Of a stretch of 64,000 nt of DNA, positions 1 through 10,733 are shown in pieces. The position numbers and the translations under genes are program-made. The DNA lies in assembly GCF_024105735.1 (NCBI RefSeq), contig NZ_JAAAML010000002.1:434001-498000 (forward strand), in the 5' to 3' direction. Below the pieces are notes generated by a model. The model was not told where the DNA came from, made no database searches, and saw only the letters and a program-made list of their open reading frames with translations. Each line of letters starts with the position of its first letter. The first letter of the stretch is position 1. This DNA is from Parahoeflea alexandrii. GTDB lineage: Bacteria > Pseudomonadota > Alphaproteobacteria > Rhizobiales > Rhizobiaceae.

Positions 1-1437
1 CAGATGCGGCTGTTTGCCGATTGCGTCTGCTATCAGGAAGAGGTCCGCGACGGGTCGCGTATCCCGGAAGTGCTCAACCGGGTGATCATGAAGGCATGGC
101 GGGGTTCCGCGCCGGCGCAAATGAACATTCCGCGCGACATGTGGACCCAGGTCATCGATGTAGAACTGCCGCAGATGGTTCGCTTCGAGCGTCCCGCCGG
201 TGGCGAGGAAGCCATCGCGAAGGCTGCCGATCTTCTGTCGAAGGCCAGTTTCCCGGTCATCCTCTCCGGCGCCGGCGTGGTTCTCTCGGGCGCGATCCCC
301 GATCTGGCCAAGCTTGCCGAACGGCTCGATGCGCCGGTCTGCTCGAACTACCAGCACAATGACAGCTTCCCTGGTTCGCATCCGCTCGCCGTCGGCCCCC
401 TCGGCTACAACGGCTCCAAGGCCGCCATGGAACTGATCGCCAAGGCCGATGTCGTGCTGGCGCTCGGCACACGGCTCAACCCGTTCTCGACCCTGCCCGG
501 TTACGGTATCGATTACTGGCCGAAGAATGCAGACGTCATCCAGGTCGACATCAATGCCGACCGGATCGGCCTGACCAAGAAGGTCACCGTTGGTATCGAG
601 GGCGACGCCACCAAGGTGGCCCGCGCCATCCTCGCGCAATTGTCCGATGACGCCGGCGACGCCGGTCGCGAGGATCGCCGCAACCTGGTCTCCCTGACCA
701 AGTCCCGCTGGGCGCAGGAGCTTTCCTCGCTCGATCACGAGGACGATGATCCCGGCACCACCTGGAACGAGGAATCGCGCCAGCGCGACGCTGAACTGAT
801 GTCGCCGCGGCAGGCCTGGCGCGCCATCCAGTCCGCACTTCCCAAGGATGCGATCATCTCGTCCGACATCGGCAACAACTGCGCCATCGGCAATGCCTAC
901 CCGACTTTTGAGGAGGGCCGCAAATATCTGGCCCCCGGCCTGTTCGGCCCCTGCGGCTACGGCTTCCCGTCGATCCTTGGCGCCAAGGTCGGCCAGCCCG
1001 ACGTGCCGGTGGTCGGTTTCGCCGGCGATGGCGCCTTCGGCATTTCCATGAACGAGATGACCGCCTGCGGCCGCGACAACTGGCCGGCCATCACCATGGT
1101 CATCTTCCGCAACTACCAGTGGGGTGCGGAAAAGCGCAACACAACGCTCTGGTACGACAACAATTTCGTCGGCACAGAGCTCGACCGCGACACCTCCTAC
1201 GCCAAGATCGCCGAGGCCTGTGGCGCGAAGGGAGTGGTGGTGAAGGACCAGCAGGGCCTGACCGATGAGCTTGCCAAGGCCGTCGAGCGGCAGATGAAGA
1301 ATGGTGAAACCACCTTCATCGAGGTGCTGCTCAACCAGGAGTTGGGCGAACCTTTCCGCCGCGATGCCATGAAGAAGCCGGTGGTTGTCGCCGGGATCAA
1401 CCGCGACGACATGCGCCCGCAACAGGGTGCGGTCTGA
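1..1437 (+). CDS. xsc: Sulfoacetaldehyde acetyltransferase, 5' end cut by window
   Basis: ThDP-dependent enzyme that splits sulfoacetaldehyde with phosphate into acetyl phosphate and sulfite, the desulfonation step of taurine dissimilation, in the cytoplasm. About 478 residues are visible and the frame is open to base 1, so roughly 110-120 N-terminal residues of a ~590-residue family member lie outside. The central domain (LSGAGVVLSGA, LGTRLNPFSTLPGYG) and the C-terminal ThDP-binding domain (FAGDGAFGISMNEMTACGRDNWPAITMVIFRN, written here as GDGAFGISMNE then NWPAITMVIFRNYQWGAEK) fit the acetolactate-synthase superfamily; the QWGAEKRN and GTELD segments are typical of Xsc rather than of acetolactate synthase. 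It converges with tauR across a hairpin, so a downstream pta is absent here. Neighbouring tpa and tauABC support the call strongly. Confidence 0.93.
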   Translation, partial: QMRLFADCVCYQEEVRDGSRIPEVLNRVIMKAWRGSAPAQMNIPRDMWTQVIDVELPQMVRFERPAGGEEAIAKAADLLSKASFPVILSGAGVVLSGAIPDLAKLAERLDAPVCSNYQHNDSFPGSHPLAVGPLGYNGSKAAMELIAKADVVLALGTRLNPFSTLPGYGIDYWPKNADVIQVDINADRIGLTKKVTVGIEGDATKVARAILAQLSDDAGDAGREDRRNLVSLTKSRWAQELSSLDHEDDDPGTTWNEESRQRDAELMSPRQAWRAIQSALPKDAIISSDIGNNCAIGNAYPTFEEGRKYLAPGLFGPCGYGFPSILGAKVGQPDVPVVGFAGDGAFGISMNEMTACGRDNWPAITMVIFRNYQWGAEKRNTTLWYDNNFVGTELDRDTSYAKIAEACGAKGVVVKDQQGLTDELAKAVERQMKNGETTFIEVLLNQELGEPFRRDAMKKPVVVAGINRDDMRPQQGAV

Positions 1438-1462
1438 GGTTCAACCGGATAGAGAGTGCCAA

Positions 1463-1489
1463 AGAGGCCACGCCAAGTGCGTGGCCTTT
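1463..1489. terminator. Hairpin between convergent xsc and tauR
   Basis: GGCCACGC (1466-1473) pairs with GCGTGGCC (1479-1486) around a five-base loop; three more pairs (AGA/TTT, one G-T) extend it. The T tracts are short on both strands, so it is a modest bidirectional terminator. It fills most of the 53-base gap between the two stop codons. Confidence 0.6.
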
Positions 1490-1490
1490 G

Positions 1491-2963
1491 TCATTTGCTG
1501 CCGAACGCCTCGATCGTGTCGGCGATGATATCGATCCCGCCCGGAATCCTGGCGCTGTCGATCGAGGAATAGGCGATACGGAAATTGTGCCGGCCGTCCT
1601 CGGGGTTCTCGAAGAAGAAATGGCCCGGCTCGAGCAGCACACCCCTTTGCCTGACCGCCTGGGCAAGATCGCGGGCGTCGATCCCGTCCGGCGTCTTCAT
1701 CCAGAAGCTTGAGCCGCCCGAAACATCGGAGCCGGCGACATGCAGTCCGCGCCGGTCTATGGCCTCCTGCATCACGTCGCGGCGGCGCCGGTAGGTCTGG
1801 CCCATGCGCGCCACCAGCGCATCGAAATGGCCGAGCGACAGGAAATTCGCCACCGTTCGCTGCAGATGACCCGGCGGATGCCGGACAACCACCATGCGCA
1901 GGGCGCGCGCTTCGCGGATGAAGGTCTCCGAACCGACCATGTAGCCAAGCCGCAGCCCCGGGAAAAGGGACTTGGAAAACGAGCCGACATAGATCACCCG
2001 GCCCTCCTCATCCAGCGACTTGAGCGCTGGAGCCGGCGGATTGAGGAACGACATTTCGAATTCGTAGTCATCCTCGACAATCAGGAAGTCTTTCCGTGAG
2101 GCCATCTCCAGCAATTGCTGGCGGCGTTCGAGCGGCATGGTCACGCTGGTCGGACAATGATGGCTCGGCGTGGTGAAAACCACGTCGGTCTCGTCCGGAA
2201 GCGCGTCGAGCCGCATGCCGGCATGATCGACCGGCACGTTCACCACATTGCAGCGCGCCAGGTTCAGCGCCACCCGCAGGCCCGGATAGCCCGGGTTTTC
2301 CATCACCGCCGTGCGCCGCTGGTTGAGCAGCACCTGGGCCGCCAGCCACAAGGCGTTCTGTCCGCCCATGGTGATCAGGATCTGCTCCGGCTTGGCCTGA
2401 ATGCCGCGCCGGGGCAGGGTGTTGAGCGCGATGTATTTGACCAGCTCCGGATCATCGCGCTCGTAGCTGTCGGCGGTGACGGTTGAAAATTCCCGCTTGC
2501 CCAGCGCCTGCAGGGCACACTGCCGCCAGTTGCTGTGATCGAAGATCTTCTCGTCCGCCTGACCGTAGATGAAGGGGTAGGGGTAGCTGCGCCAGTCGAC
2601 CGGTTTTTCCACCAGCACCTGGCCGGTGTAGCGCTGGCCGATGGCGCGGTTCCAGTCGACCGCATCGGTGACGACGCCCTTTGGCGCGTCGAAGCGGGTG
2701 CGCTGCGGCGCTGTCGGCGAGACATAGTATCCCGAACGCCCCTTGGCGATCAGGTAGTCATCAGAAACCAGCTCACTGTAGGCCAGTGTCACGGTGATCC
2801 GGCTGATCCCCAGGTGGGTCGCCAGTTTCCGGCTGGAGGGCAGTTTCGCGCCAGGGATGAAACGCCCGGACAAGACGCCCTCGCTGATCATCCTCTGGAT
2901 CTTCTGTTGCAGTGTTCCCTCGAATTTCGGGTCGAGAAAAAACGTGTCTATCGGAATCGACAT
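1491..2963 (-). CDS. tauR: TauR-like MocR/GntR regulator with aminotransferase domain
   Basis: Transcriptional regulator of the MocR subfamily: a GntR winged helix-turn-helix at residues ~17-82 (LPSSRKLATHLGISRITVTLAY region) followed by a class I aminotransferase-like domain (~120-485) that binds PLP. The PLP lysine is K331 in VGSFSKSLFPGLRLGY, and the YGxxD-type pieces ENPGYPG and VEDDYEFE are intact. In Rhodobacter and other alphaproteobacteria TauR activates taurine genes, and its place between xsc and tpa makes that the likely role. It lies 115 bases downstream of tpa on the same strand. The ATG has only a weak ribosome site; no better start is seen. Function as taurine regulator is inferred from context; MocR membership is seen directly. 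Confidence 0.88.
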   Translation of the reverse strand: MSIPIDTFFLDPKFEGTLQQKIQRMISEGVLSGRFIPGAKLPSSRKLATHLGISRITVTLAYSELVSDDYLIAKGRSGYYVSPTAPQRTRFDAPKGVVTDAVDWNRAIGQRYTGQVLVEKPVDWRSYPYPFIYGQADEKIFDHSNWRQCALQALGKREFSTVTADSYERDDPELVKYIALNTLPRRGIQAKPEQILITMGGQNALWLAAQVLLNQRRTAVMENPGYPGLRVALNLARCNVVNVPVDHAGMRLDALPDETDVVFTTPSHHCPTSVTMPLERRQQLLEMASRKDFLIVEDDYEFEMSFLNPPAPALKSLDEEGRVIYVGSFSKSLFPGLRLGYMVGSETFIREARALRMVVVRHPPGHLQRTVANFLSLGHFDALVARMGQTYRRRRDVMQEAIDRRGLHVAGSDVSGGSSFWMKTPDGIDARDLAQAVRQRGVLLEPGHFFFENPEDGRHNFRIAYSSIDSARIPGGIDIIADTIEAFGSK

Positions 2964-3025
2964 TCGATCGCCCAGCCGGTTTTTGCCAGCATATCGACAG
3001 ACTTAGCCAAGCGGAAGGGGCGGGC

Positions 3026-3041
3026 GGGCAATTGTCCAGCC
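3026..3041 (-). promoter_or_regulatory. Possible TauR half-site upstream of tauR
   Basis: In the 115-base tpa-tauR gap the minus strand carries GCTGGACAATTGCCC. The core GGACAA.TTG recurs at 4630-4639 in the tpa/tauA intergenic region (GGACAAATTG), the only other place where TauR would be expected to act in this window. The site is also a small GGGC/GCCC dyad. Assignment to TauR is inference. Confidence 0.3.
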
Positions 3042-3078
3042 CTTGCATCAAGCCGAATATCCCGCCTGCGTGTCGAGC

Positions 3079-4461
3079 CTATGCGAACACCCGCGTCAGC
3101 GCCTGATCCACACTGTCGGTAATCCGGTCGATATCGTCCGCGGTCGCGATCAGCGCCGGTGAGAAACACAGCGTGTTGTTGAAACCCGGCAGCGACCGGT
3201 TGGTCGCGCCGATGATGACGCCTTGGGCCATGCAGTCGGCCACCACGGCCTGTACCCGCTTCTCGTCCATCGGTTCGCGCGAAGCCCGGTCGCTCACGAG
3301 TTCCGCGCCGAGGAACAGGCCCTTGCCGCGCACATCGCCGATGACGGCGTGCTTGTCCTGCAGCGCGCGCAGATTTCCGATCATCCGCTCGCCCATCGCT
3401 TCTGTGTTGGCGATCAGGTCCTCGTCCTCGATGATCCGCATGTTCTCAAGTGCTGCGGCCGGTCCGGCGGCGCATCCGCCAAAGGTCGAGATGTCGCGGA
3501 AATAGGACATTGGGTCGGACGGATCGTCCTTGAACTGCTCGAATACCGCTTCCGTGGTCACCGTGCAGGAAATCGCCGCGTAACCGGAGGCAACGCCCTT
3601 GGCCATGGTGACGAAATCCGGCTTGATCCCGTAATGCTGGTAGCCGAACCAGGCACCGGTACGGCCGACACCGCAGACGACTTCATCGATATGCAGCAGG
3701 ATATCGTACTTGGCACAGATCTCCTGGACCCGCTCCCAGTAGCCCGGCGGCGGGGTGATCACGCCACCGCCCGCGGTAATCGGTTCGAGGCACAATCCAC
3801 CGACGGTGTCGGGTCCCTCCCGCAGGATCACCTCTTCGATGGCGTTGGCGGCGGCAAGACCGTAGCTTTCCGCGTCCGGATACTGGCTGCGGTACTCGAG
3901 GCAATGCGGCACCATGACAAAGCCCGGCGCCATCGGCCCGTACTGCTCGGCCCGCTGTGGCTGCCCACCGGCCGACAGCGTCGCCAGCGTCGTGCCGTGA
4001 TAGTCGCGCTCCCGGTAGAGAATCTTGTACTTGCGGCCACCATGATGCCGGTGCGAGATCTGCCGGATCATCTTGAAGGCCTTCTCGTTGGCCTCGGATC
4101 CTGAGTTTGAGTAATAGACCCTGCTCATGCCCGGCATCTTTTCGATCAGCTTCTTGGCGAATAAAGCGCCCGGGATCGAGCCCGCGCTGTTGGCGAAATA
4201 GTTCATCTTGACCAGCTGGTCGCGCACGGCATCGGCAATGCTTTCCCGTCCGTAGCCGACATTGACCGTCCAGACGCCGCCCGAAACCGCGTCGAGATGT
4301 TCCTTGCCGGTCGCATCCCATACCCGCATGCCGCGGCCTTCGACCATGATCCGCGGATCGATGGTTTCAAACGGCTTGTGCTGGATAAGATGATGCCAGA
4401 CATGGGCTCGGTCGGCCTCGACAACCGCCTGGATATCATTGGTCTGGATGGGCAGGTTCAT
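3079..4461 (-). CDS. tpa: Taurine--pyruvate aminotransferase
   Basis: Class III PLP aminotransferase moving the amino group of taurine to pyruvate, giving sulfoacetaldehyde and alanine; first catabolic step before Xsc. 460 residues, the usual length. Visible motifs: SNSGSEANEKAFK near 119-130 (cofactor phosphate), HIDEVVCGVGRTG at 257-269 with the PLP-ring Asp, and K288 in VTMAKGVASGY as Schiff-base lysine. The frame is open about 128 codons further upstream, but the ATG at 4461 is preceded by GGGAGGGA at good spacing and gives the normal family N terminus, so the longer start is rejected. Divergent from tauABC and followed by tauR. Confidence 0.93.
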   Translation of the reverse strand: MNLPIQTNDIQAVVEADRAHVWHHLIQHKPFETIDPRIMVEGRGMRVWDATGKEHLDAVSGGVWTVNVGYGRESIADAVRDQLVKMNYFANSAGSIPGALFAKKLIEKMPGMSRVYYSNSGSEANEKAFKMIRQISHRHHGGRKYKILYRERDYHGTTLATLSAGGQPQRAEQYGPMAPGFVMVPHCLEYRSQYPDAESYGLAAANAIEEVILREGPDTVGGLCLEPITAGGGVITPPPGYWERVQEICAKYDILLHIDEVVCGVGRTGAWFGYQHYGIKPDFVTMAKGVASGYAAISCTVTTEAVFEQFKDDPSDPMSYFRDISTFGGCAAGPAAALENMRIIEDEDLIANTEAMGERMIGNLRALQDKHAVIGDVRGKGLFLGAELVSDRASREPMDEKRVQAVVADCMAQGVIIGATNRSLPGFNNTLCFSPALIATADDIDRITDSVDQALTRVFA

Positions 4462-4817
4462 GCGCGGTCCCTCCCGGGAAAATGGTGATGTCCGGTCCTC
4501 CGGCGTCAAAACCATCGCCGAAGTGCTTGGCAAGAGAATAGGGCCAGTGGGTGCTTGGTCATATGGCCAGAAAAAGACCAACAAATCCAATAGGCTGCGG
4601 CATAGTGCGGAAACTGGTACAATGTTGTCGGACAAATTGGCGCTATGGCTTTCGACACCGACTTGATCGACTTGACCCTGTTGGCGCAAGATGACTGCAA
4701 AAGAACGCCAAGAAAACGGGAACAGCGCCGGAAACCTTGAGATTGATCTTGGGTTTTTCCGGCAAGGATTTGCAATCGAAAGGCCGGCCTCATGCTGGCC
4801 CGGACAGGGAGCATCAG
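4462..4817. promoter_or_regulatory. Divergent tpa/tauA control region
   Basis: 356-base gap between divergent tpa and tauA; no convincing gene. It holds several repeats: direct repeat ATAGGCTGCGG (4590-4600) and ATAG-TGCGG (4602-4610); an inverted repeat TTGGTC (4555-4560) / GACCAA (4576-4581); and the dyad TTGTCGGACAA (4625-4635), which contains the GGACAA core also found upstream of tauR. MocR regulators usually bind direct repeats, so the 4590-4610 pair is the best operator candidate. No confident -35/-10 pair could be assigned. Confidence 0.5.
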
Positions 4818-5810
4818 ATGAAAGCTGCATCAAGAATTTCCGCATTGTTGGCCGGTATCGCCATGGTCGCCACCGCCTCGGTCGCCAAGGCCGAAGAAAT
4901 CACGGTTGCCTACTTCCTCGAATGGCCGATGCCGTTCCAGTACGCCAAGGTCAAGGGCCTCTATGACGAAGCGCTCGGCATGAAGGTCAACTGGAAGTCG
5001 TTTGATGCCGGAACCGCCATGTCGGCGGCGATGGCCTCGGGCGACATCCAGATTTCGGTGAGCCAGGGTGTTCCACCCTTCGTCGTTGCGACGTCCGCAG
5101 GGCAAGATCTGCAGGTGGCGGATATCGCCGTCGTCTACAACGACAATGACAACTGCGTGGTCAAGGCCGAGCTCGAAATCGACAAGGACAGCGCCAAGGA
5201 ACTGGAAGGCAAGAAGGTCGGCGTGCCGATCGGAACCGCCGCGCATTACGGCTTCCTCAAGCAGATGGAGCATTTCGGCATCGATGTCTCGACCATGGAA
5301 GTGGTCGACATGGCTCCGCCGGACGGCGCCGCTGCATTCGCCCAGGGTAGCCTCGACATGGTCTGTGGCTGGGGCGGTTCGCTGCGTCGCATGAAGGAGC
5401 ACGGCAATGTCCTGCTGACCGGTGCCGAGAAGGACGAGATCGGCATCTCCGTCTATGACGTCACATCGGTCCCGGCCTCTTTCGCTGCCGAGAATGCCGA
5501 CGTTCTGGCCAAGTTCCTCAAGGTGACCGCCGACATGAACGCCAAGTGGCTCATCGATTCGGAGGAAATGCTGCCGGTCATCGCCAAGGATTCGGGGATG
5601 AGCGAGGCCGATGCGGCCGACACCCTCAAGGGCTTCCAGTTCCCCACCCTCGAGGCGCAGCTGTCGGACAAGTGGCTCGGCAAGGCCACGCCCGAGTTCC
5701 TCAAGGGCGTGGGTGACTTCTTCAAGGAGCAGGGCAATATCCCGGCGTCGCGTGACACCTATGACGGTGCGGTCAACACCGCACCGCTCGCAGCCGCGGC
5801 CAACATGTAA
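4818..5810 (+). CDS. tauA: Taurine ABC transporter, periplasmic binding protein
   Basis: 330-residue substrate-binding protein of the TauA/SsuA (NMT1-like) family delivering taurine to TauBC in the periplasm. A Sec signal peptide spans residues 1-25 (hydrophobic LLAGIAMVATASVA, cleavage likely after AKA before EEITV). Mature N terminus ITVAYFLEWPMPFQYAK is typical of this clade. The start ATG at 4818 follows GACAGGGAGC; an in-frame codon further upstream would place charged sequence before the signal peptide and is rejected. First gene of tauABC, 83 bases before tauB. Confidence 0.92.
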   Translation: MKAASRISALLAGIAMVATASVAKAEEITVAYFLEWPMPFQYAKVKGLYDEALGMKVNWKSFDAGTAMSAAMASGDIQISVSQGVPPFVVATSAGQDLQVADIAVVYNDNDNCVVKAELEIDKDSAKELEGKKVGVPIGTAAHYGFLKQMEHFGIDVSTMEVVDMAPPDGAAAFAQGSLDMVCGWGGSLRRMKEHGNVLLTGAEKDEIGISVYDVTSVPASFAAENADVLAKFLKVTADMNAKWLIDSEEMLPVIAKDSGMSEADAADTLKGFQFPTLEAQLSDKWLGKATPEFLKGVGDFFKEQGNIPASRDTYDGAVNTAPLAAAANM

Positions 5811-5893
5811 GACCGGAAGACGAAACGGACAGCCGGGGCAATCCGCTCCGGCTGCCCGTCCACGGCACATTGTTCCCTATGATTGGAGTAGCC

Positions 5894-6700
5894 ATGGGTG
5901 ACCTGGTTATCGACAACCTTTCGATGCGGTTTGATCTGCCCAATGGCGGGTCTGTACAGGCGCTCAAGAATGTTTCTCTCAAGCTTGCCAAGGGTGAATT
6001 GCTTGCGGTCCTGGGGCCCTCGGGCTGTGGCAAGACAACGCTTCTCAACATCGTCGCCGGATTTCTTGCCCCCACCGACGGTCAGGTGACGCTCAATGGC
6101 AAGAAGGTCACCGGCCCGGGCCCCGAACGCGGCATGGTGTTCCAGCAGGGCGCGCTCTTCGAATGGATGAATGTTCGCCGCAACATCTCGTTTGGCCCTG
6201 ACATGGCCGGCAGGCCGGCATCGGAAACACGTCCGATCGTTGACAATCTGCTGCGCACGGTCGGGCTGCAGGATTTCGGCGAAAAGATGATCTACGAACT
6301 TTCGGGCGGCATGCAGCAGCGCGTGGCGCTGGCGCGCTGCCTGGCCAACGATCCCGATGTCATCCTGATGGACGAGCCGCTCGGCGCGCTCGATGCGTTG
6401 ACCCGCGAAAAAATGCAGGGGCTGGTGCTCAAGCTCTGGAAGGAAACCGGCAAGACCATCATCCTGATCACCCATTCGGTGGAAGAGGCGTTGCTCCTGG
6501 GCGAGCGGTTGCTGGTGATGGCGCCGCGGCCCGGCCGGATTCACAAGGAATACAGGCTGCCCTTCGCCGAAATGGGCGTCGGCCGCGACCTGCGCCTGGT
6601 CAAGAAGGAGCCGGAATTCGGCCAGCGCCGGGAAGAGATCCTCGGCATGATCTGGGACATGGAAGAGGAAATTATGGGCCGTCAGGAGGAAAGCGCATGA
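5894..6700 (+). CDS. tauB: Taurine ABC transporter ATP-binding protein
   Basis: 268-residue ABC ATPase powering taurine uptake at the inner membrane face. Walker A is GPSGCGKT (41-48), the signature is LSGGMQQR, and Walker B with catalytic Glu is VILMDEPLGALD; the switch His lies in LITHSVEEA. The ATG at 5894 has GGAG five bases upstream; in-frame TTG (5870) and ATG (5879) codons upstream lack such a site. The last four bases overlap the tauC start (ATGA), a sign of translational coupling. Confidence 0.93.
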   Translation: MGDLVIDNLSMRFDLPNGGSVQALKNVSLKLAKGELLAVLGPSGCGKTTLLNIVAGFLAPTDGQVTLNGKKVTGPGPERGMVFQQGALFEWMNVRRNISFGPDMAGRPASETRPIVDNLLRTVGLQDFGEKMIYELSGGMQQRVALARCLANDPDVILMDEPLGALDALTREKMQGLVLKLWKETGKTIILITHSVEEALLLGERLLVMAPRPGRIHKEYRLPFAEMGVGRDLRLVKKEPEFGQRREEILGMIWDMEEEIMGRQEESA

Positions 6701-7965
6701 TCGTCTTCCTGCTTTACCTGGTCATTTTTGGCTTCGCCTATGTCGCCTACCGGTTCTGGGAGCGCTCCCGCCATCACATTCATGACTTCGCCAGCCTGAA
6801 AACGGTGACTTTTGGTGATGAGAGCGCGGTGTCGCCGAACCGCTTCGCTTCGGTTGTCTCGATCATCGCCCTGTTTGCGATCTGGGGGGCGTTCACCGGC
6901 TCGGTGATCACACCGATCCATGTCCCGGGCCCGTTTGTCGGCGATACCAGCTTTACCTACACCGCCCGCAATGCCGCCGGCGAGACCGACGAGGCGGTGG
7001 CCCATATTCGGGTCTACCGTGTCGGCGAGGAGGTGCCGCTTCCCGAGGTGTCTGACACGCCCAACACATTCGCCGTCGATGATGCCGTCAAGATCGGTGC
7101 TTGGCGGACATCCCTCAGCCGCCTCAACGAGAACGACATTGGCGGCCAGGAGGATGGCTACAGCCTGATCGCCATAGATGGGCAGCCCATCGCGCCGGGA
7201 GAGACGGTGCGGTTCTCCGACGGAGAGGTCACCATGACCAACAAGGGCAGCCTGTCGATCAAGCCCGACAAGGGCTGGCAGATGGAACCGATCTGGCTTC
7301 CGGCGCCGGAGGCCGTTCTTGGCCGGCTGGGGGAGATCGCCAGCGAGGGCTACAAGAACTTCTCTCTCTGGGAGCATCTGGGCTATTCGCTCGGCCGGGT
7401 TGTTGCGGGCTTCGTCATCGGTTCGATCATCGGCATTCCGCTCGGATATGCCATGGGCCTGTCCAACTGGTTCCGCGGCTGGTTCGATCCGATTGTCGAA
7501 TTCATGCGCCCGGTGCCACCGCTCGCGCTGATCCCGCTGATCATCATCTGGTTCGGCATCGGCGAGGAGGGCAAGGTCATCCTCCTGTTCCTGGCCGCAC
7601 TCTGGATCATGACCATTGCGGCACGCGCCGGTGTCTCGGGCGTGCGGATATCAAAGGTGCATGCCGCCTATTCGCTTGGCGCCTCCAAATGGCAGATTTT
7701 GCGGCACGTGATCGTGCCCAACTCGCTGCCGGAGATTTTCACCGGTGCGCGGGTCGCCATGGGCGTCTGCTGGGGTACGGTGGTCGCAGCCGAATTGGTG
7801 GCCGCCGATCGCGGTGCCGGAATGATGATCGTCAACGCGTCGAAGTTCCAGCTCACCGACATCGTCATCCTTGGCATAATCCTGATCGGCATCATCGGCT
7901 ATGGGATCGATATCCTGATGCGCATGGCCGAGAAATGGCTGGTTCCCTGGAAAGGCCGAGGCTGA
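6697..7965 (+). CDS. tauC: Taurine ABC transporter permease with extra periplasmic Ig/cadherin-like segment
   Basis: Membrane permease of the TauC/SsuC family, 422 residues against about 275 for E. coli TauC. The conserved permease part begins at LPAPEAVLGRL (residue ~201) and includes the EAA loop AAYSLGASKWQILRHVIVP with the GA..W pattern. The excess is N-terminal: a first hydrophobic helix (1-19), a second one (~52-75), then ~79-196 outside the membrane. That segment reads as a cadherin/Ig-like adhesin module: GDTSFTYTARNAAGETDEA followed by a linker, AVDDAVKIG, and DGQPIAPGETVRF plus GSLSIKPDKGW. The order is end-of-repeat then start-of-repeat, i.e. one permuted unit. Transporter assignment rests on context and the permease core; the inserted module's role is unknown. 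Confidence 0.9.
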   Translation: MIVFLLYLVIFGFAYVAYRFWERSRHHIHDFASLKTVTFGDESAVSPNRFASVVSIIALFAIWGAFTGSVITPIHVPGPFVGDTSFTYTARNAAGETDEAVAHIRVYRVGEEVPLPEVSDTPNTFAVDDAVKIGAWRTSLSRLNENDIGGQEDGYSLIAIDGQPIAPGETVRFSDGEVTMTNKGSLSIKPDKGWQMEPIWLPAPEAVLGRLGEIASEGYKNFSLWEHLGYSLGRVVAGFVIGSIIGIPLGYAMGLSNWFRGWFDPIVEFMRPVPPLALIPLIIIWFGIGEEGKVILLFLAALWIMTIAARAGVSGVRISKVHAAYSLGASKWQILRHVIVPNSLPEIFTGARVAMGVCWGTVVAAELVAADRGAGMMIVNASKFQLTDIVILGIILIGIIGYGIDILMRMAEKWLVPWKGRG

Positions 7966-7983
7966 TCGCAGGCGCTGAAACGG

Positions 7984-8021
7984 AAAACGCCGCCGCTCAG
8001 GTTCAGAGCGGCGGCGTTTTT
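7984..8021. terminator. Bidirectional terminator between tauC and gyrB
   Basis: Perfect 15-base-pair stem (7984-7998 with 8006-8020; ACGCCGCCGCTC arm) with a seven-base loop AGGTTCA. It has an A run before and a T run after it (TTTTT on the plus strand, AAAA giving T's on the minus strand), so it can stop transcription from both converging genes. Confidence 0.92.
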
Positions 8022-8041
8022 CTGTTTGAAGCAGGAGCCGG

Positions 8042-10489
<2,448 letters not shown>

Positions 10490-10733
10490 TCAGTCCAGAG
10501 CGGCAGTGCCGGGCGGAAGAATGGGGAATACGGCAACGAATCACCGTGAATACGAGCTTTCACTATAGGCGGGCGGCTTGCGAAAACCAAATCCGCGGAG
10601 CCATGGAATTGTGGGTTTTGGAATGCATATATGGGGATGAATGCGCCGGATCCCAAAGACGGCATGTGCGTGGCCCCGGCTGGCATACTGCGGTTGGCGT
10701 CCGATGCTGCTGCCGGTGCAAAAGGAAAGACCG

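Noticed and set aside
4462-4845. N-terminal extension of Tpa by about 128 codons
   Set aside because: The extension runs through the promoter region, is not like the family, and a strong ribosome site lies before the ATG at 4461.
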